A DNA stretch of 64,000 bases from a virus, in the IMG/VR virus record IMGVR_UViG_3300025849_000032, positions 1 to 64,000 of that record. One strand, given 5' to 3'. The position numbers were made by a program, and so were the translations under genes. A model generated the notes under the pieces. It had not been told where the DNA came from and searched no databases. It saw nothing but the letters and a program-made list of their open reading frames with translations. How positions within the stretch are numbered: the stretch's first letter is position 1; every line of letters begins with the position of its first letter. This document shows positions 1 through 6,623 of the stretch, in pieces.

Positions 1-34
1 GGAAACAAGTAACTAACTGGACTTTAATTTAGTA

Positions 35-304
35 TTACGCTTCAACAACTTCCGGAGTTGGTAATACTATTGAGATTACTGCATCGGTATCTCTTACTAC
101 TTTAGGTAAGTTACCTGAGGAAGTATATGACTTGTACTTTGACCAGCAATTCATAGTCTCAAGTGAAGACTTCATTAAGTCGAACGCTTTGTCGTGAGAA
201 TAAGTAATTTGATTACCGTTCTTGAACGTCACTTCGATATTTTGACCTTTACCGATTAGCGATTGACGAACAACGAATCTTTTTGATTTTAATAGATTTT
301 CCAT
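35..304 (-). CDS. small phage protein of unknown function, paralogue A
   Basis: An 89-residue soluble protein with no domain I can name. It is a clear paralogue of the protein at 1209-1430. Both open with a KRFV(V/I)R(Q/K)SLIGK segment, then a short hydrophobic strand, a Y-(S/N)-HD motif, and a closing MNC(W/F)(S/T)KYKSYT-S/N-SGN(L/I)P segment before an RD pair. This copy has a longer C-terminal tail (DTDAVISIVLPTPEVVEA). It is served by its own promoter copy at 345-382, with an A-rich leader of about 40 bases that repeats AAACTAAATAAC. The family is unknown; the pattern of duplicated small genes with private promoters suggests an early host-takeover function, which is inference. Confidence 0.75.
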   Translation of the reverse strand: MENLLKSKRFVVRQSLIGKGQNIEVTFKNGNQITYSHDKAFDLMKSSLETMNCWSKYKSYTSSGNLPKVVRDTDAVISIVLPTPEVVEA

Positions 305-344
305 AATTTTTGTTTTTTAAGTTATTTAGTTTGTTATTTAGTTT

Positions 345-382
345 ACGTATATATTATCTTTAGAACTTCGTTTTAAGTTTGT
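345..382 (-). promoter_or_regulatory. conserved phage promoter, copy 1
   Basis: Read on the minus strand it has CAAACTTAAAACGA, then 9 bases, then GATAATATATACGT. The same two boxes at the same spacing occur in front of five other minus-strand transcription units in this window. It lies about 40 bases upstream of the start codon of the gene ending at 35. Confidence 0.75.
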
Positions 383-391
383 AATTTAAAT

Positions 392-544
392 CTACTCGTG
401 TAAATTCTTTTTTAGTACAGAAATATACGTTGAATGTAATGCTTCTAGAAGTCCACTGGTAGTTACGTTTCCGTTACGATATTGGTTTAACTCATCGATT
501 AGAGCAATAATTTCAAATTCCTGATTTTTAGTAAGTTTTTGCAT
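392..544 (-). CDS. small hypothetical protein
   Basis: A 50-residue protein starting MQKLTKNQEFEI. The open frame extends further upstream, but that part runs through the promoter boxes at 564-603 and would need a TTG start, so the ATG at 544 is chosen. The product is soluble, largely helical in appearance, with no cysteine pairs or membrane segment. Function is unknown. It sits between two paralogous small genes and is driven by promoter copy 2. Confidence 0.6.
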   Translation of the reverse strand: MQKLTKNQEFEIIALIDELNQYRNGNVTTSGLLEALHSTYISVLKKNLHE

Positions 545-563
545 AGTTTGATATTTATTAGTT

Positions 564-603
564 ACGTATATATTATCCAACGACAGTCGTATTAAGTTCG
601 TAT
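564..603 (-). promoter_or_regulatory. conserved phage promoter, copy 2
   Basis: On the minus strand: CGAACTTAATACGA, 9 bases, GGATAATATATACGT. It lies just upstream of the ATG at 544 and supports that start over the longer reading frame, which would be translated through the promoter. Confidence 0.75.
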
Positions 604-795
604 AAAAGTAGGTTAATTATTAAGTAGATAAAAATAGTTGAGGAGTATACCACCGTCACTCTAACTGACAGATTGTCATATTATATAAAAAACAATATAT
701 AAGTAAGGTCGGAATACAATTCGGCAAGATCTGACGATAATAGTTAAATAGTAGATCGATCAATGGAACACACAAAGTGAACCATTTCTAAAAGT
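604..795. other. non-coding AT-rich stretch
   Basis: No credible reading frame on either strand between promoter copy 2 and the inverted repeat at 796. It contains a perfect short palindrome at 666-678 (TGACA, three bases, TGTCA) that uses the same half-site as the larger GTGACA/TGTCAC repeats nearby, and a weak AT-rich inverted repeat around 675-700. Nothing else is recognised. Confidence 0.5.
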
Positions 796-840
796 GTGAC
801 ATTAGGTTGTTAGACTAAGATAGTAACAGGCTATTGTCAC
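796..840. repeat. 45-bp inverted repeat, copy A
   Basis: Arms of about 17 bases begin GTGACATTAG and end in TAACAGGCTATTGTCAC; the outer six bases pair perfectly and about 13 of 17 overall. It is one of three related elements (also 1646-1689 and 59676-59719). Here the right hexamer supplies the TGA stop of the gene at 837-1004. It could be a protein-binding site or an RNA stem-loop; there is no U-tract typical of a terminator. Confidence 0.7.
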
Positions 841-1004
841 AGTTTTTCAAGAGCTAATCGAAGCGCGTCAATCTGTTCTTGTAAGAACTTGTCTGAATCT
901 TTCTTGTCGATAGTATCTTGATAGTAGAATGTATCTCTCTGGAGATCCTTTAGTTGTTCTAGTTGTGCTTTAAGCACTGTCATGATTTGTTTTCTAGTAG
1001 TCAT
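837..1004 (-). CDS. small coiled-coil-like protein
   Basis: A 55-residue protein starting MTTRKQIM and ending LRLALEKL. It is rich in Gln, Lys, Asp and Leu with heptad-like spacing, so a short coiled coil or helical hairpin is likely. It follows the 46-residue membrane protein gene (1011-1151) by 6 bases and is probably co-transcribed from promoter copy 3. Its stop codon lies inside inverted-repeat copy A. No family is recognised. Confidence 0.6.
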   Translation of the reverse strand: MTTRKQIMTVLKAQLEQLKDLQRDTFYYQDTIDKKDSDKFLQEQIDALRLALEKL

Positions 1005-1010
1005 AGTAAT

Positions 1011-1151
1011 TTAATTAGAGGTGAATGTTATAGCGATAATGCCTGGGATGATCCACATAGGTGAGATAAACCCTGTTCCAACGATCATAGCAGTTACTAT
1101 TGTGCCTGATCCTGATAGGAAGAATAAGAATGATTTGAATGATTGTTTCAT
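1011..1151 (-). CDS. small membrane protein
   Basis: A 46-residue protein, MKQSFKSFLFFLSG onward, that is hydrophobic along nearly its whole length with two likely membrane segments separated by a Gly/Ser/Pro-containing turn. It starts shortly downstream of promoter copy 3. Small early phage membrane proteins can alter the host envelope or block superinfection, but nothing here shows which. The short length makes the call moderate; the promoter and compact spacing support it. Confidence 0.55.
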   Translation of the reverse strand: MKQSFKSFLFFLSGSGTIVTAMIVGTGFISPMWIIPGIIAITFTSN

Positions 1152-1167
1152 AGTTTAGTTTTTAGTT

Positions 1168-1206
1168 ACATGTATATTATCTTTAGTGTATCGTTTTAAG
1201 ATTGTA
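1168..1206 (-). promoter_or_regulatory. conserved phage promoter, copy 3
   Basis: On the minus strand: CAATCTTAAAACGA, 9 bases, GATAATATACATGT. It lies directly downstream of the stop of the gene at 1209-1430 and upstream of the start at 1151, so it separates two units. Confidence 0.75.
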
Positions 1207-1208
1207 GA

Positions 1209-1430
1209 TTATAGTCTCATATCTCTACAGAATGCCGGAATATTTCCTGAATTAGTATACGATTTATATTTAGTGAAACAATTCATACTCTCGAATCTAT
1301 CTTTGTGAGTAGTATATACTTCGTCGTGATTATAAGATACGACTTCGTTTTTCTTATTCGTGAAGGAAATAATATTATTCTTTCCAATTAATGATTTTCT
1401 GATAACGAATCTTTTAGTAGTAATTTGCAT
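1209..1430 (-). CDS. small phage protein of unknown function, paralogue B
   Basis: A 73-residue paralogue of the protein at 35-304, sharing the N-terminal KRFVIRKSLIGK block, the SYNHDE motif and the MNCFTKYKSYTNSGNIPAF segment, and ending RDMRL. It lacks the extended tail of paralogue A. It is driven by promoter copy 4, about 40 bases upstream, with an A-rich leader. Function unknown; the conserved Cys, Tyr and Gly positions suggest a compact fold kept by selection. Confidence 0.75.
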   Translation of the reverse strand: MQITTKRFVIRKSLIGKNNIISFTNKKNEVVSYNHDEVYTTHKDRFESMNCFTKYKSYTNSGNIPAFCRDMRL

Positions 1431-1465
1431 AATTTAGTTTATTTAGTTTGATATTTATTTTGATT

Positions 1466-1506
1466 ACGAATATATTATCTATATAAAGTCGTATTTAGTT
1501 TGTATA
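1466..1506 (-). promoter_or_regulatory. conserved phage promoter, copy 4
   Basis: On the minus strand: CAAACTAAATACGA, 9 bases, GATAATATATTCGT. It drives leftward transcription from the divergent intergenic region. It is one of the two copies with the full CAAACTAAATACGA upstream box. Confidence 0.8.
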
Positions 1507-1645
1507 AAATTAATAAGAGTATATGGAGATCTATATATGATAGAAGAGGTAGGGGTGGGTTAAATAGTTTGACTTTAGTAGAAGGGGCTGGGGCTAAGAA
1601 GAAGGGGGGCTATACCCTACTCCAATATTTACAACAACAAAAACT

Positions 1646-1689
1646 ATGACATTAGCCTATTAATACTAATAGTAACAGGCTAGTGTCAC
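1646..1689. repeat. 44-bp inverted repeat, copy B
   Basis: Arms ATGACATTAGCCTATTA and TAACAGGCTAGTGTCAC pair at about 14 of 17 positions. It is the best-paired of the three related elements and lies between the two divergent transcription units, just upstream of the rightward chaperonin operon, where an operator would be expected. Confidence 0.75.
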
Positions 1690-1696
1690 ACTATTA

Positions 1697-1728
1697 AAAA
1701 ATACTTTATCAATGTGACTATACTTGTA
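1697..1728 (+). promoter_or_regulatory. possible rightward promoter
   Basis: TATACTTG at 1719-1726 is one mismatch from the Bacteroidota minus-7 box TAnnTTTG and lies about 25 bases before the first rightward start codon, followed by an A/C-rich leader. No clear TTTG minus-33 box is visible, so this is tentative. Confidence 0.3.
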
Positions 1729-1751
1729 ACAACTAACCAAAACCAAAACAA

Positions 1752-2045
1752 ATGACCTATTATTACTACAAGACCAGTACACTGAATACTGGGAAACCTT
1801 CAGTTACTGAAGATAAACTAGCAGAATGGAAACATTTGGCTGAAAAAAAGAACTGGAGAATAACCCAGTTAGCTAATGGATACTACCAAACAGAAGTCAA
1901 CAATCCAAACGATCCAGAAAAATGGGTCGACGTTACAAGAAGAGAGACTATCGATGGGGCTGAGGCTGCTATCAATGGCAGTGTCGAACACTTTAGTAAA
2001 AAAGTGGAATTCCTTAACGGACCAAAAGTAATAAAGACCTTCTAA
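1752..2045 (+). CDS. hypothetical protein upstream of the chaperonins
   Basis: A 97-residue soluble protein starting MTYYYYKTSTLN. It has an internal segment rich in Trp and aromatic residues (AEWKHLAEKKNWRI, then YYQTEV and KWVDVTRRETID) and an alanine-containing helix near the end. It is the first gene of the rightward unit and precedes groEL by 43 bases, suggesting co-expression. I recognise no family. The codon usage and A-rich leader match the neighbouring real genes. Confidence 0.7.
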   Translation: MTYYYYKTSTLNTGKPSVTEDKLAEWKHLAEKKNWRITQLANGYYQTEVNNPNDPEKWVDVTRRETIDGAEAAINGSVEHFSKKVEFLNGPKVIKTF

Positions 2046-2088
2046 TGAAGGCATCGACAATTTAATTTAATTCAATACAATAAACATT

Positions 2089-3654
2089 ATGGAATACAAC
2101 TTACCAAGTGAATTGGTCAAGAACTTAGACTTCGGTGATGAAGCTAAAAACAGAGTCATCGCCGGAGTTAATAAGTTAGCACTAGCCGTTAAATCCACAC
2201 TGGGCGCATCAGGTAAATGCGTGATATATGAAGATGGACGAGGCAAACCGGTCATAACAAAAGACGGAGTAACCGTTGCAGAAAGCGTAGTCTTATTTGA
2301 TCCGGTCGAGAATATGGGCGCTACACTCATTAAAGAAGCAGCTCGCAATACAGTAAAAGAAGCAGGTGATGGTACAACCACTGCTACTGTATTAGCTGAA
2401 GCGCTTATTAAATCTATAAATTCTGCCGTCGCTGCAGGATTATCAATCAGAGAAATAAAAGATGGGGTTAACGTTTGCTTAGATGAGGTTTTATCTATGC
2501 TAGATGAGATGTCTGTTGAAGTTAAAGGTGACATGCTAAAATCCGTGGCTGCAATATCATGTAATAACGACGATGAACTTGGAGTTATTATAGCTGAAGC
2601 TTACGAAAGAGTAGGGAAACATGGAGTTGTCCTTATGGAAGAGAGTGATTGTGAAGATACCTACGTAGATGTAGTTGACGGAGCCCAGATAGATTGCGGT
2701 ATCACATCTCCACACTTCATTACAAACGCGGAGAAGCACTTAGCAGAACTAGACAGCCCATATATCCTTACAGTATCTTCGGAGATTCCTAACGTACGTA
2801 AGATTCAATCTGTATTAGAGCATGTTATAAAGAGTAATCGTTCATTACTTATAGTAGCTCAGGTTTCACAGCAAGTTAAATCTGCTTTACTGATGAATAA
2901 AGTTAAGGGTAACATAAAAGTTAACATAATTGACCCACCTGGGTTTGGTCCTACACGTAAAGATGCTATGGAAGATTTGGCTATACTAACAGGATCTACC
3001 GTAATTAACGAAGAACTAGGCGATGACCTAGATTTAATCACTCCAGAGCACTTAGGTGAGGCTGAATTTGCAGTTACAAACGATAAAACAACTGTTTTTA
3101 CTTTAAATGAAGTTACAGCGGGTGTTGAAACTCGTATTAACGAACTAGAAAAGCAAATTTCTACAGAGCAAAACGGTTTTATAAAGAAAAAATTAGAACA
3201 AAGGCTAGCAACTCTCTCAGGAAGCGTCGGTATTATAAAAGTTGGGGCTAATTCCAAGGTGGAACTCAAAGAAAAGAAAGATAGAGTTGAAGATGCTATA
3301 TACGCAACCAAAGCCGCACTGCAAGAAGGCATAGTTTCAGGGGGTGGTGTTGCCCTCCTTGATGTTTCCGAAAAAATTTCTTCCGCTAACGCGGGTGCTT
3401 CCGTACTTTCAGAAGCATTGAAAGCACCTTTCATAACTATACTGGGTAATGCGGGCTTAGACCCTCAAACCTCTGTAGGTGAAGGGCTCGGTATTGATGT
3501 AGTTACTGGTGAAACAGTAGATATGATCCAAGCTGGGATAATAGATCCGGTTTTGGTTACAAAATCGGCGCTGAAAAACGCAGTGAGTGTAGCTTTAACT
3601 GTTATGTCCGCTGATTGTGTAATCTCAAATATACGCATCAATGAAGGCAATTAA
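2089..3654 (+). CDS. groEL: GroEL-like chaperonin (Cpn60)
   Basis: A 521-residue group I chaperonin subunit, expected to form double-ring ATP-driven folding chambers in the host cytoplasm. Visible family features are the N-terminal KSTLGASGK region, the nucleotide-binding GDGTTTATVLAEAL segment, the KEKKDRVEDA segment with the aspartate corresponding to the catalytic residue near position 398 of E. coli GroEL, and the following GIVSGGGVALL block. It is somewhat shorter than the usual 540-550 residues and ends INEGN without the Gly-Gly-Met tail. It overlaps a GroES-like gene by 14 bases, so both partners are phage-encoded. It probably folds capsid or other virion proteins (inference). Confidence 0.95.
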   Translation: MEYNLPSELVKNLDFGDEAKNRVIAGVNKLALAVKSTLGASGKCVIYEDGRGKPVITKDGVTVAESVVLFDPVENMGATLIKEAARNTVKEAGDGTTTATVLAEALIKSINSAVAAGLSIREIKDGVNVCLDEVLSMLDEMSVEVKGDMLKSVAAISCNNDDELGVIIAEAYERVGKHGVVLMEESDCEDTYVDVVDGAQIDCGITSPHFITNAEKHLAELDSPYILTVSSEIPNVRKIQSVLEHVIKSNRSLLIVAQVSQQVKSALLMNKVKGNIKVNIIDPPGFGPTRKDAMEDLAILTGSTVINEELGDDLDLITPEHLGEAEFAVTNDKTTVFTLNEVTAGVETRINELEKQISTEQNGFIKKKLEQRLATLSGSVGIIKVGANSKVELKEKKDRVEDAIYATKAALQEGIVSGGGVALLDVSEKISSANAGASVLSEALKAPFITILGNAGLDPQTSVGEGLGIDVVTGETVDMIQAGIIDPVLVTKSALKNAVSVALTVMSADCVISNIRINEGN

Positions 3655-3898
3655 CGATTATATAGTTGTACAACCTATAAAAGAAGAAAAGAAAACTTCT
3701 GGTGGACTTTTACTTACAGACGATACTGACTTGGATAATAGATACAAGAAAGCTTTGGCTATATCTGTGGGTAACTTAGCTGATATTATAAATGAAGGTA
3801 TGGTTGTTATGTATGACCAACACGCAGGTCATGATATAGATTACGAAGGTGAGCTTTACAGGATTATAAAACTAAGAGATATAGTATTAGTAGGATGA
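3641..3898 (+). CDS. groES: GroES-like co-chaperonin
   Basis: An 85-residue protein with the Cpn10 plan: an opening beta strand (NDYIVVQPIKEE), a Gly-rich mobile loop (KKTSGGLLLTDD), and closing strands ending in LRDIVLVG. Cpn10 lids cap the GroEL chamber through the mobile loop. It is slightly short of the 95-residue family norm, and the central region is diverged. It overlaps the end of groEL, as expected for a translationally coupled partner. The combination of gene order and mobile-loop sequence makes the assignment firm. Confidence 0.85.
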   Translation: MKAINDYIVVQPIKEEKKTSGGLLLTDDTDLDNRYKKALAISVGNLADIINEGMVVMYDQHAGHDIDYEGELYRIIKLRDIVLVG

Positions 3899-4335
3899 GG
3901 TTGACTGCTCAAGACTTAAAAGATAGACATTTACTTAAGTATTATAGGATAGTTCGGAAGTGGGCATGTAAACAGAATGACATAAAAGATGCCGACTTAG
4001 AACTTCTTATATACTTAAACTGTTTAAATAGATTCACTAGAGATGATTTTATTAAGGGCGTATACTCGTACTCTTGGGATAAGAAAAGATGGGATAGATT
4101 AAGAGCCACTGGGTGGATAGAACCTTGGAGACATAGGAATAGAACTACAATTAAATATACTGTTTACAAAACGTCATTTAAGTGTAATCATATGATAAGT
4201 AGGATATACAGGATACTACTAGGTGAAGAAGATGTACCTGTATCTATCACTAACCCCTACTATAGTAACAAATCTTATACAGATAAGGTTATGAACAAGG
4301 CTATAGACGATATGATTAAAGATAAAGACAGATGA
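3895..4335 (+). CDS. winged-helix-like basic protein
   Basis: A 146-residue basic protein starting MRLTAQDLKDRHLLKYYRIV. It has a helix set followed by DLELLIYLNCLNRFTRDDFIKG and a WDKKRWDRLRATGWIEPW stretch, then a beta hairpin (TTIKYTVYKTS). This order of helices, a recognition-like helix and a wing is what a winged-helix DNA-binding domain would show, but no specific family is recognised. It overlaps both neighbours by 4 bases (ATGA). It may be a transcription or packaging accessory protein. Confidence 0.6.
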   Translation: MRLTAQDLKDRHLLKYYRIVRKWACKQNDIKDADLELLIYLNCLNRFTRDDFIKGVYSYSWDKKRWDRLRATGWIEPWRHRNRTTIKYTVYKTSFKCNHMISRIYRILLGEEDVPVSITNPYYSNKSYTDKVMNKAIDDMIKDKDR

Positions 4336-5195
4336 AAAAAAGTACTCCTATATTTAGAAAAAGCTTAGACAAAGGTGTCTTAGGTGAGGCAAACCTTGAT
4401 GGTAGTGTATACATAGATAAATCTATTAAAAAAGGTAGCCAGTTAGAAAAAGACGTTATAGCTCATGAAGAGTTTCATGCTAAGCAAATGAAAAACGGAG
4501 TACTTTCATACAGTGACAATAGTGTAACATACAGAGGAGTTGATTACGAAAGGAAAGATGGTAAGATAAAATACAATGGAAAGTTTTACGCAGAAGGAAG
4601 TGATATATTCCCTTGGGAGCAAGATGCTAACCAAGCTATAGATAACAAATACTTCGATGACTACGATTATTCAGAGTTTAAAAATATGAAACCTCCTAGT
4701 GATAACTCCTTTGATGCTATGCTCGAAGTTAAAGCTTTAAATAAAATACCTCTAAATAAAGATTTTGTTAAAAAGTATGACGACATAGAACGAGCGTTTA
4801 AAGATTTAGCTAAAAGAAAAAACATAAAAGATTATGATGAGACTGTGGCGTCTGAGCTAATACAGGAGTCAGCTCCAATAATACTAGACTTAAAAAACCA
4901 CTTCAACAGACCAAGACCCAAAGAGGTTGCTGGTAAAATAAATATATCTATGCAGGATATAGAGATGGATTCTATGAAGACTAAATCTTATCCGTCAGGT
5001 CATTCAGCTCAAGCTTTTTTAATTTCTCTAGTTTTAGGTGATTATTATCCTAGTAAAAGAGACGAGTTTAAGAAGTTAGCTAAAAAAATATCTTACAGTA
5101 GAAGAGTAGCACACGCTCACTACTTCAGCGATAGCAAGTTTGGTGAGCTAATAGGTAAGTCAATGTATAAACACATCAAATCAAAACAATCATGA
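4332..5195 (+). CDS. two-domain protein: HExxH metalloprotease-like plus PAP2 phosphatase-like
   Basis: A 287-residue protein. Residues 1-120 hold a zincin signature, HEEFH at 45-49, with a possible third ligand in the PWEQDAN segment around 95-100. Residues 180-270 carry the full PAP2/acid phosphatase signature: K188-x6-R195-P196, P221-SGH-224, and S256-R257-x5-H263-x3-D267. PAP2 enzymes remove phosphate from lipids or small molecules using a phosphohistidine intermediate. No signal peptide or membrane helices are visible, unlike most lipid phosphatases. All catalytic residues of both signatures are present, so both activities are plausible. The substrate is unknown; envelope remodelling or virion maturation are guesses. 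It overlaps both neighbours by 4 bases. Confidence 0.8.
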   Translation: MKKSTPIFRKSLDKGVLGEANLDGSVYIDKSIKKGSQLEKDVIAHEEFHAKQMKNGVLSYSDNSVTYRGVDYERKDGKIKYNGKFYAEGSDIFPWEQDANQAIDNKYFDDYDYSEFKNMKPPSDNSFDAMLEVKALNKIPLNKDFVKKYDDIERAFKDLAKRKNIKDYDETVASELIQESAPIILDLKNHFNRPRPKEVAGKINISMQDIEMDSMKTKSYPSGHSAQAFLISLVLGDYYPSKRDEFKKLAKKISYSRRVAHAHYFSDSKFGELIGKSMYKHIKSKQS

Positions 5196-5707
5196 TGAAA
5201 AAATCCCCAGCCAAGATGGCTAAAAAATCTCCTGCTAAGATGGCTAAGAAGTCACCAGCCAAGATGGCTAAACCTAAGAAAAAAGGTAACACAAAGAAAG
5301 TTGTTACTAGAAGAAGCGGAACAGTTGTAACTAAGTCAGTTAGAGACGGTGGTTCCTTGGGCGTTAGAAAATCCAAACGTGTTACTAAACCTGACGGCAG
5401 TTCCAAGACTAAGTCTACAATCAAAAGGGGCAGCTCTACAATAAAATCAAAGACAGCGTATAGTGCTGATGGTGTTGTTGTAAAGAGAAAAAGTGTAGCA
5501 AAGGATGGTTTTGGTACAAAGACTAAGAATAAGTCTACCACTAAAGCTAATGGTTCTTCAAAGACTAAGTATGCAACTAACGTTAAAACTCCCGGTAAGA
5601 CTTACGTACAAAAAAGTAAAACAAATGCTGCCGGTAAAACTGTAGAAAAGACTAAAGAGTCTAGACTAGGTAAGAACAAATCTAAGAGTACATATAAGCG
5701 AAAGTGA
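5192..5707 (+). CDS. histone-H1-like lysine-rich repeat protein
   Basis: A 171-residue, extremely basic, low-complexity protein. Near the N-terminus an eight-residue unit, KKSPAKMA, is repeated three times; the rest is rich in Lys, Ser, Thr and Gly with recurring SSKTK, KSTTK and KTK segments. S/T-P-A-K units resemble the DNA-binding tails of histone H1, so DNA binding or condensation is likely. The codons of the three repeats differ at synonymous positions, which indicates selection on the protein rather than a recent slip. It lies between the PAP2-like gene and the holin-like gene. It could be packaged with DNA or act on host chromosomes; neither is shown. Confidence 0.75.
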   Translation: MMKKSPAKMAKKSPAKMAKKSPAKMAKPKKKGNTKKVVTRRSGTVVTKSVRDGGSLGVRKSKRVTKPDGSSKTKSTIKRGSSTIKSKTAYSADGVVVKRKSVAKDGFGTKTKNKSTTKANGSSKTKYATNVKTPGKTYVQKSKTNAAGKTVEKTKESRLGKNKSKSTYKRK

Positions 5708-5725
5708 TAATCTAAAAGTAAATAA

Positions 5726-6118
5726 ATGGGACTACTGCAGAAAGTACTTTCTTCTGGAGCAGGTAAGCTTATTAAAGATGTAGGTGGGGTCTTAGACGAC
5801 CTCACTACTTCTAAAGAAGAAAAGCTAGCTGCACAATATAAAATTAAAGAGTTAATATCAAACCACGAGCTAGAATTACAAAAGCAAGTTTCAAATAGGT
5901 GGGAGGCTGATATGAAGTCTGACTCTTGGTTATCAAAAAACGTTAGACCGTTAGTTTTAATTTTTTTAGTTGTATCAACGGTATTAATGATATTTATTGA
6001 TGCTGGTGCTATATCTTTTAACGTAGAACCAAAATGGACTGATTTATTACAATTAGTATTAATAACAGTGATCGGTGCTTACTTCGGTGGTAGATCATTA
6101 GAAAAAACAAAAAAGTAA
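5726..6118 (+). CDS. holin-like membrane protein (3TM holin type)
   Basis: A 130-residue protein with an amphipathic N-terminal half, then SDSWLSKNVRPLVLIFL, a first clear membrane helix, a short DAGAISFNVEPKW loop and a second membrane helix (LLQLVLITVIGAYFGG), ending in a basic tail. The WLSKNVRP motif before the first helix and the GAYFGGRSLEK end fit the phage HOLIN_3TM family. Holins open the inner membrane at lysis time. The endolysin gene is far away (44103), so lysis genes are not clustered. Other membrane proteins at 37774, 39940 and 43780 are alternative holins. Confidence 0.7.
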   Translation: MGLLQKVLSSGAGKLIKDVGGVLDDLTTSKEEKLAAQYKIKELISNHELELQKQVSNRWEADMKSDSWLSKNVRPLVLIFLVVSTVLMIFIDAGAISFNVEPKWTDLLQLVLITVIGAYFGGRSLEKTKK

Positions 6119-6136
6119 CAATTAAATTAAATCAAA

Positions 6137-6418
6137 ATGAGTAAAAAAGAAAAAGTAATAGACTTAAAGCCTAAGGCAGAAAAAGTATCTGAAGAGCAAT
6201 TGTTAAGACTGCAACAGGCTGTTAGTAACACTAACTCTGCACAGTTTGAAATCGGTAAGATAGAAACGCGCAAGCACATCCTACTACATGAGCACGCCTC
6301 ATTGCAAGATGTTATAGTTAAGCTACAAAACGAACTGACTGAAGAATACGGTACCTTTGATGTGAATCTTCAAAACGGTATTATAAACTATGCTAAAGAT
6401 GAAGAACCACGTAATTAG
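6137..6418 (+). CDS. small coiled-coil protein
   Basis: A 93-residue protein starting MSKKEKVIDLKPKAEKV. The middle (EEQLLRLQQAVSNTNSA through ASLQDVIVKLQNELTEEYG) has heptad-like hydrophobic spacing and probably forms a coiled-coil hairpin. Proteins of this form are common in tailed phages of marine bacteria, often near assembly genes, but no function is assigned. It lies 18 bases after the holin-like gene and overlaps the next gene. Confidence 0.65.
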   Translation: MSKKEKVIDLKPKAEKVSEEQLLRLQQAVSNTNSAQFEIGKIETRKHILLHEHASLQDVIVKLQNELTEEYGTFDVNLQNGIINYAKDEEPRN

Positions 6419-6623
6419 AAAAATCACTATAGGTAAGGATTACAAGAACGACTCTATGCACTACTCAGTAGGCCAGGAGGTCTACGGTGGTCATACTATA
6501 TGTGATATACTAGAAGGTGAAGATAAATACTCTATATACATTAGAAAGGAAGATGTAGTCATACCCTGGAAAGACTTCAATAAAAATATGGCTATATCAG
6601 TTGAATACAATCTAAAGTACTAA
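6399..6623 (+). CDS. conserved small phage protein
   Basis: A 74-residue protein starting MKNHVIRKITIGKDY. An earlier in-frame ATG at 6390 exists, but the later start reduces overlap with the preceding gene and gives the sequence familiar from related phages. Notable pieces are HYSVGQEVYGG, a GEDKYSIYI strand, VIPWKDF and a C-terminal SVEYNLKY. This is probably a small beta-rich protein. The family is widespread in marine phages in my recollection, but its function is unknown. Its stop overlaps the next start by one base (TAATG). Confidence 0.65.
   Translation: MKNHVIRKITIGKDYKNDSMHYSVGQEVYGGHTICDILEGEDKYSIYIRKEDVVIPWKDFNKNMAISVEYNLKY

Larger units (their letters stand above)
1507..1751. other. 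divergent intergenic region with G-runs
   Basis: The non-coding gap between the leftward small genes and the rightward chaperonin operon. Between 1552 and 1609 it has several runs of three to six guanines on the plus strand, conspicuous in an AT-rich genome and possibly able to form a G-quadruplex. Inverted-repeat copy B lies at 1646-1689. No reading frame of useful length was found. It could hold regulatory or replication signals. Confidence 0.5.

Noticed and set aside
1869-2060. Minus-strand reading frame opposite the gene at 1752-2045
   Set aside because: It is a mirror of the real gene, with a Ser/Phe-rich composition that follows from the opposite strand, and it has no promoter or neighbour support.
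2067-3434. Minus-strand frames opposite groEL (including one of 191 residues)
   Set aside because: Ser/Pro/Leu-rich shadow composition; the plus-strand frame has clear chaperonin motifs.
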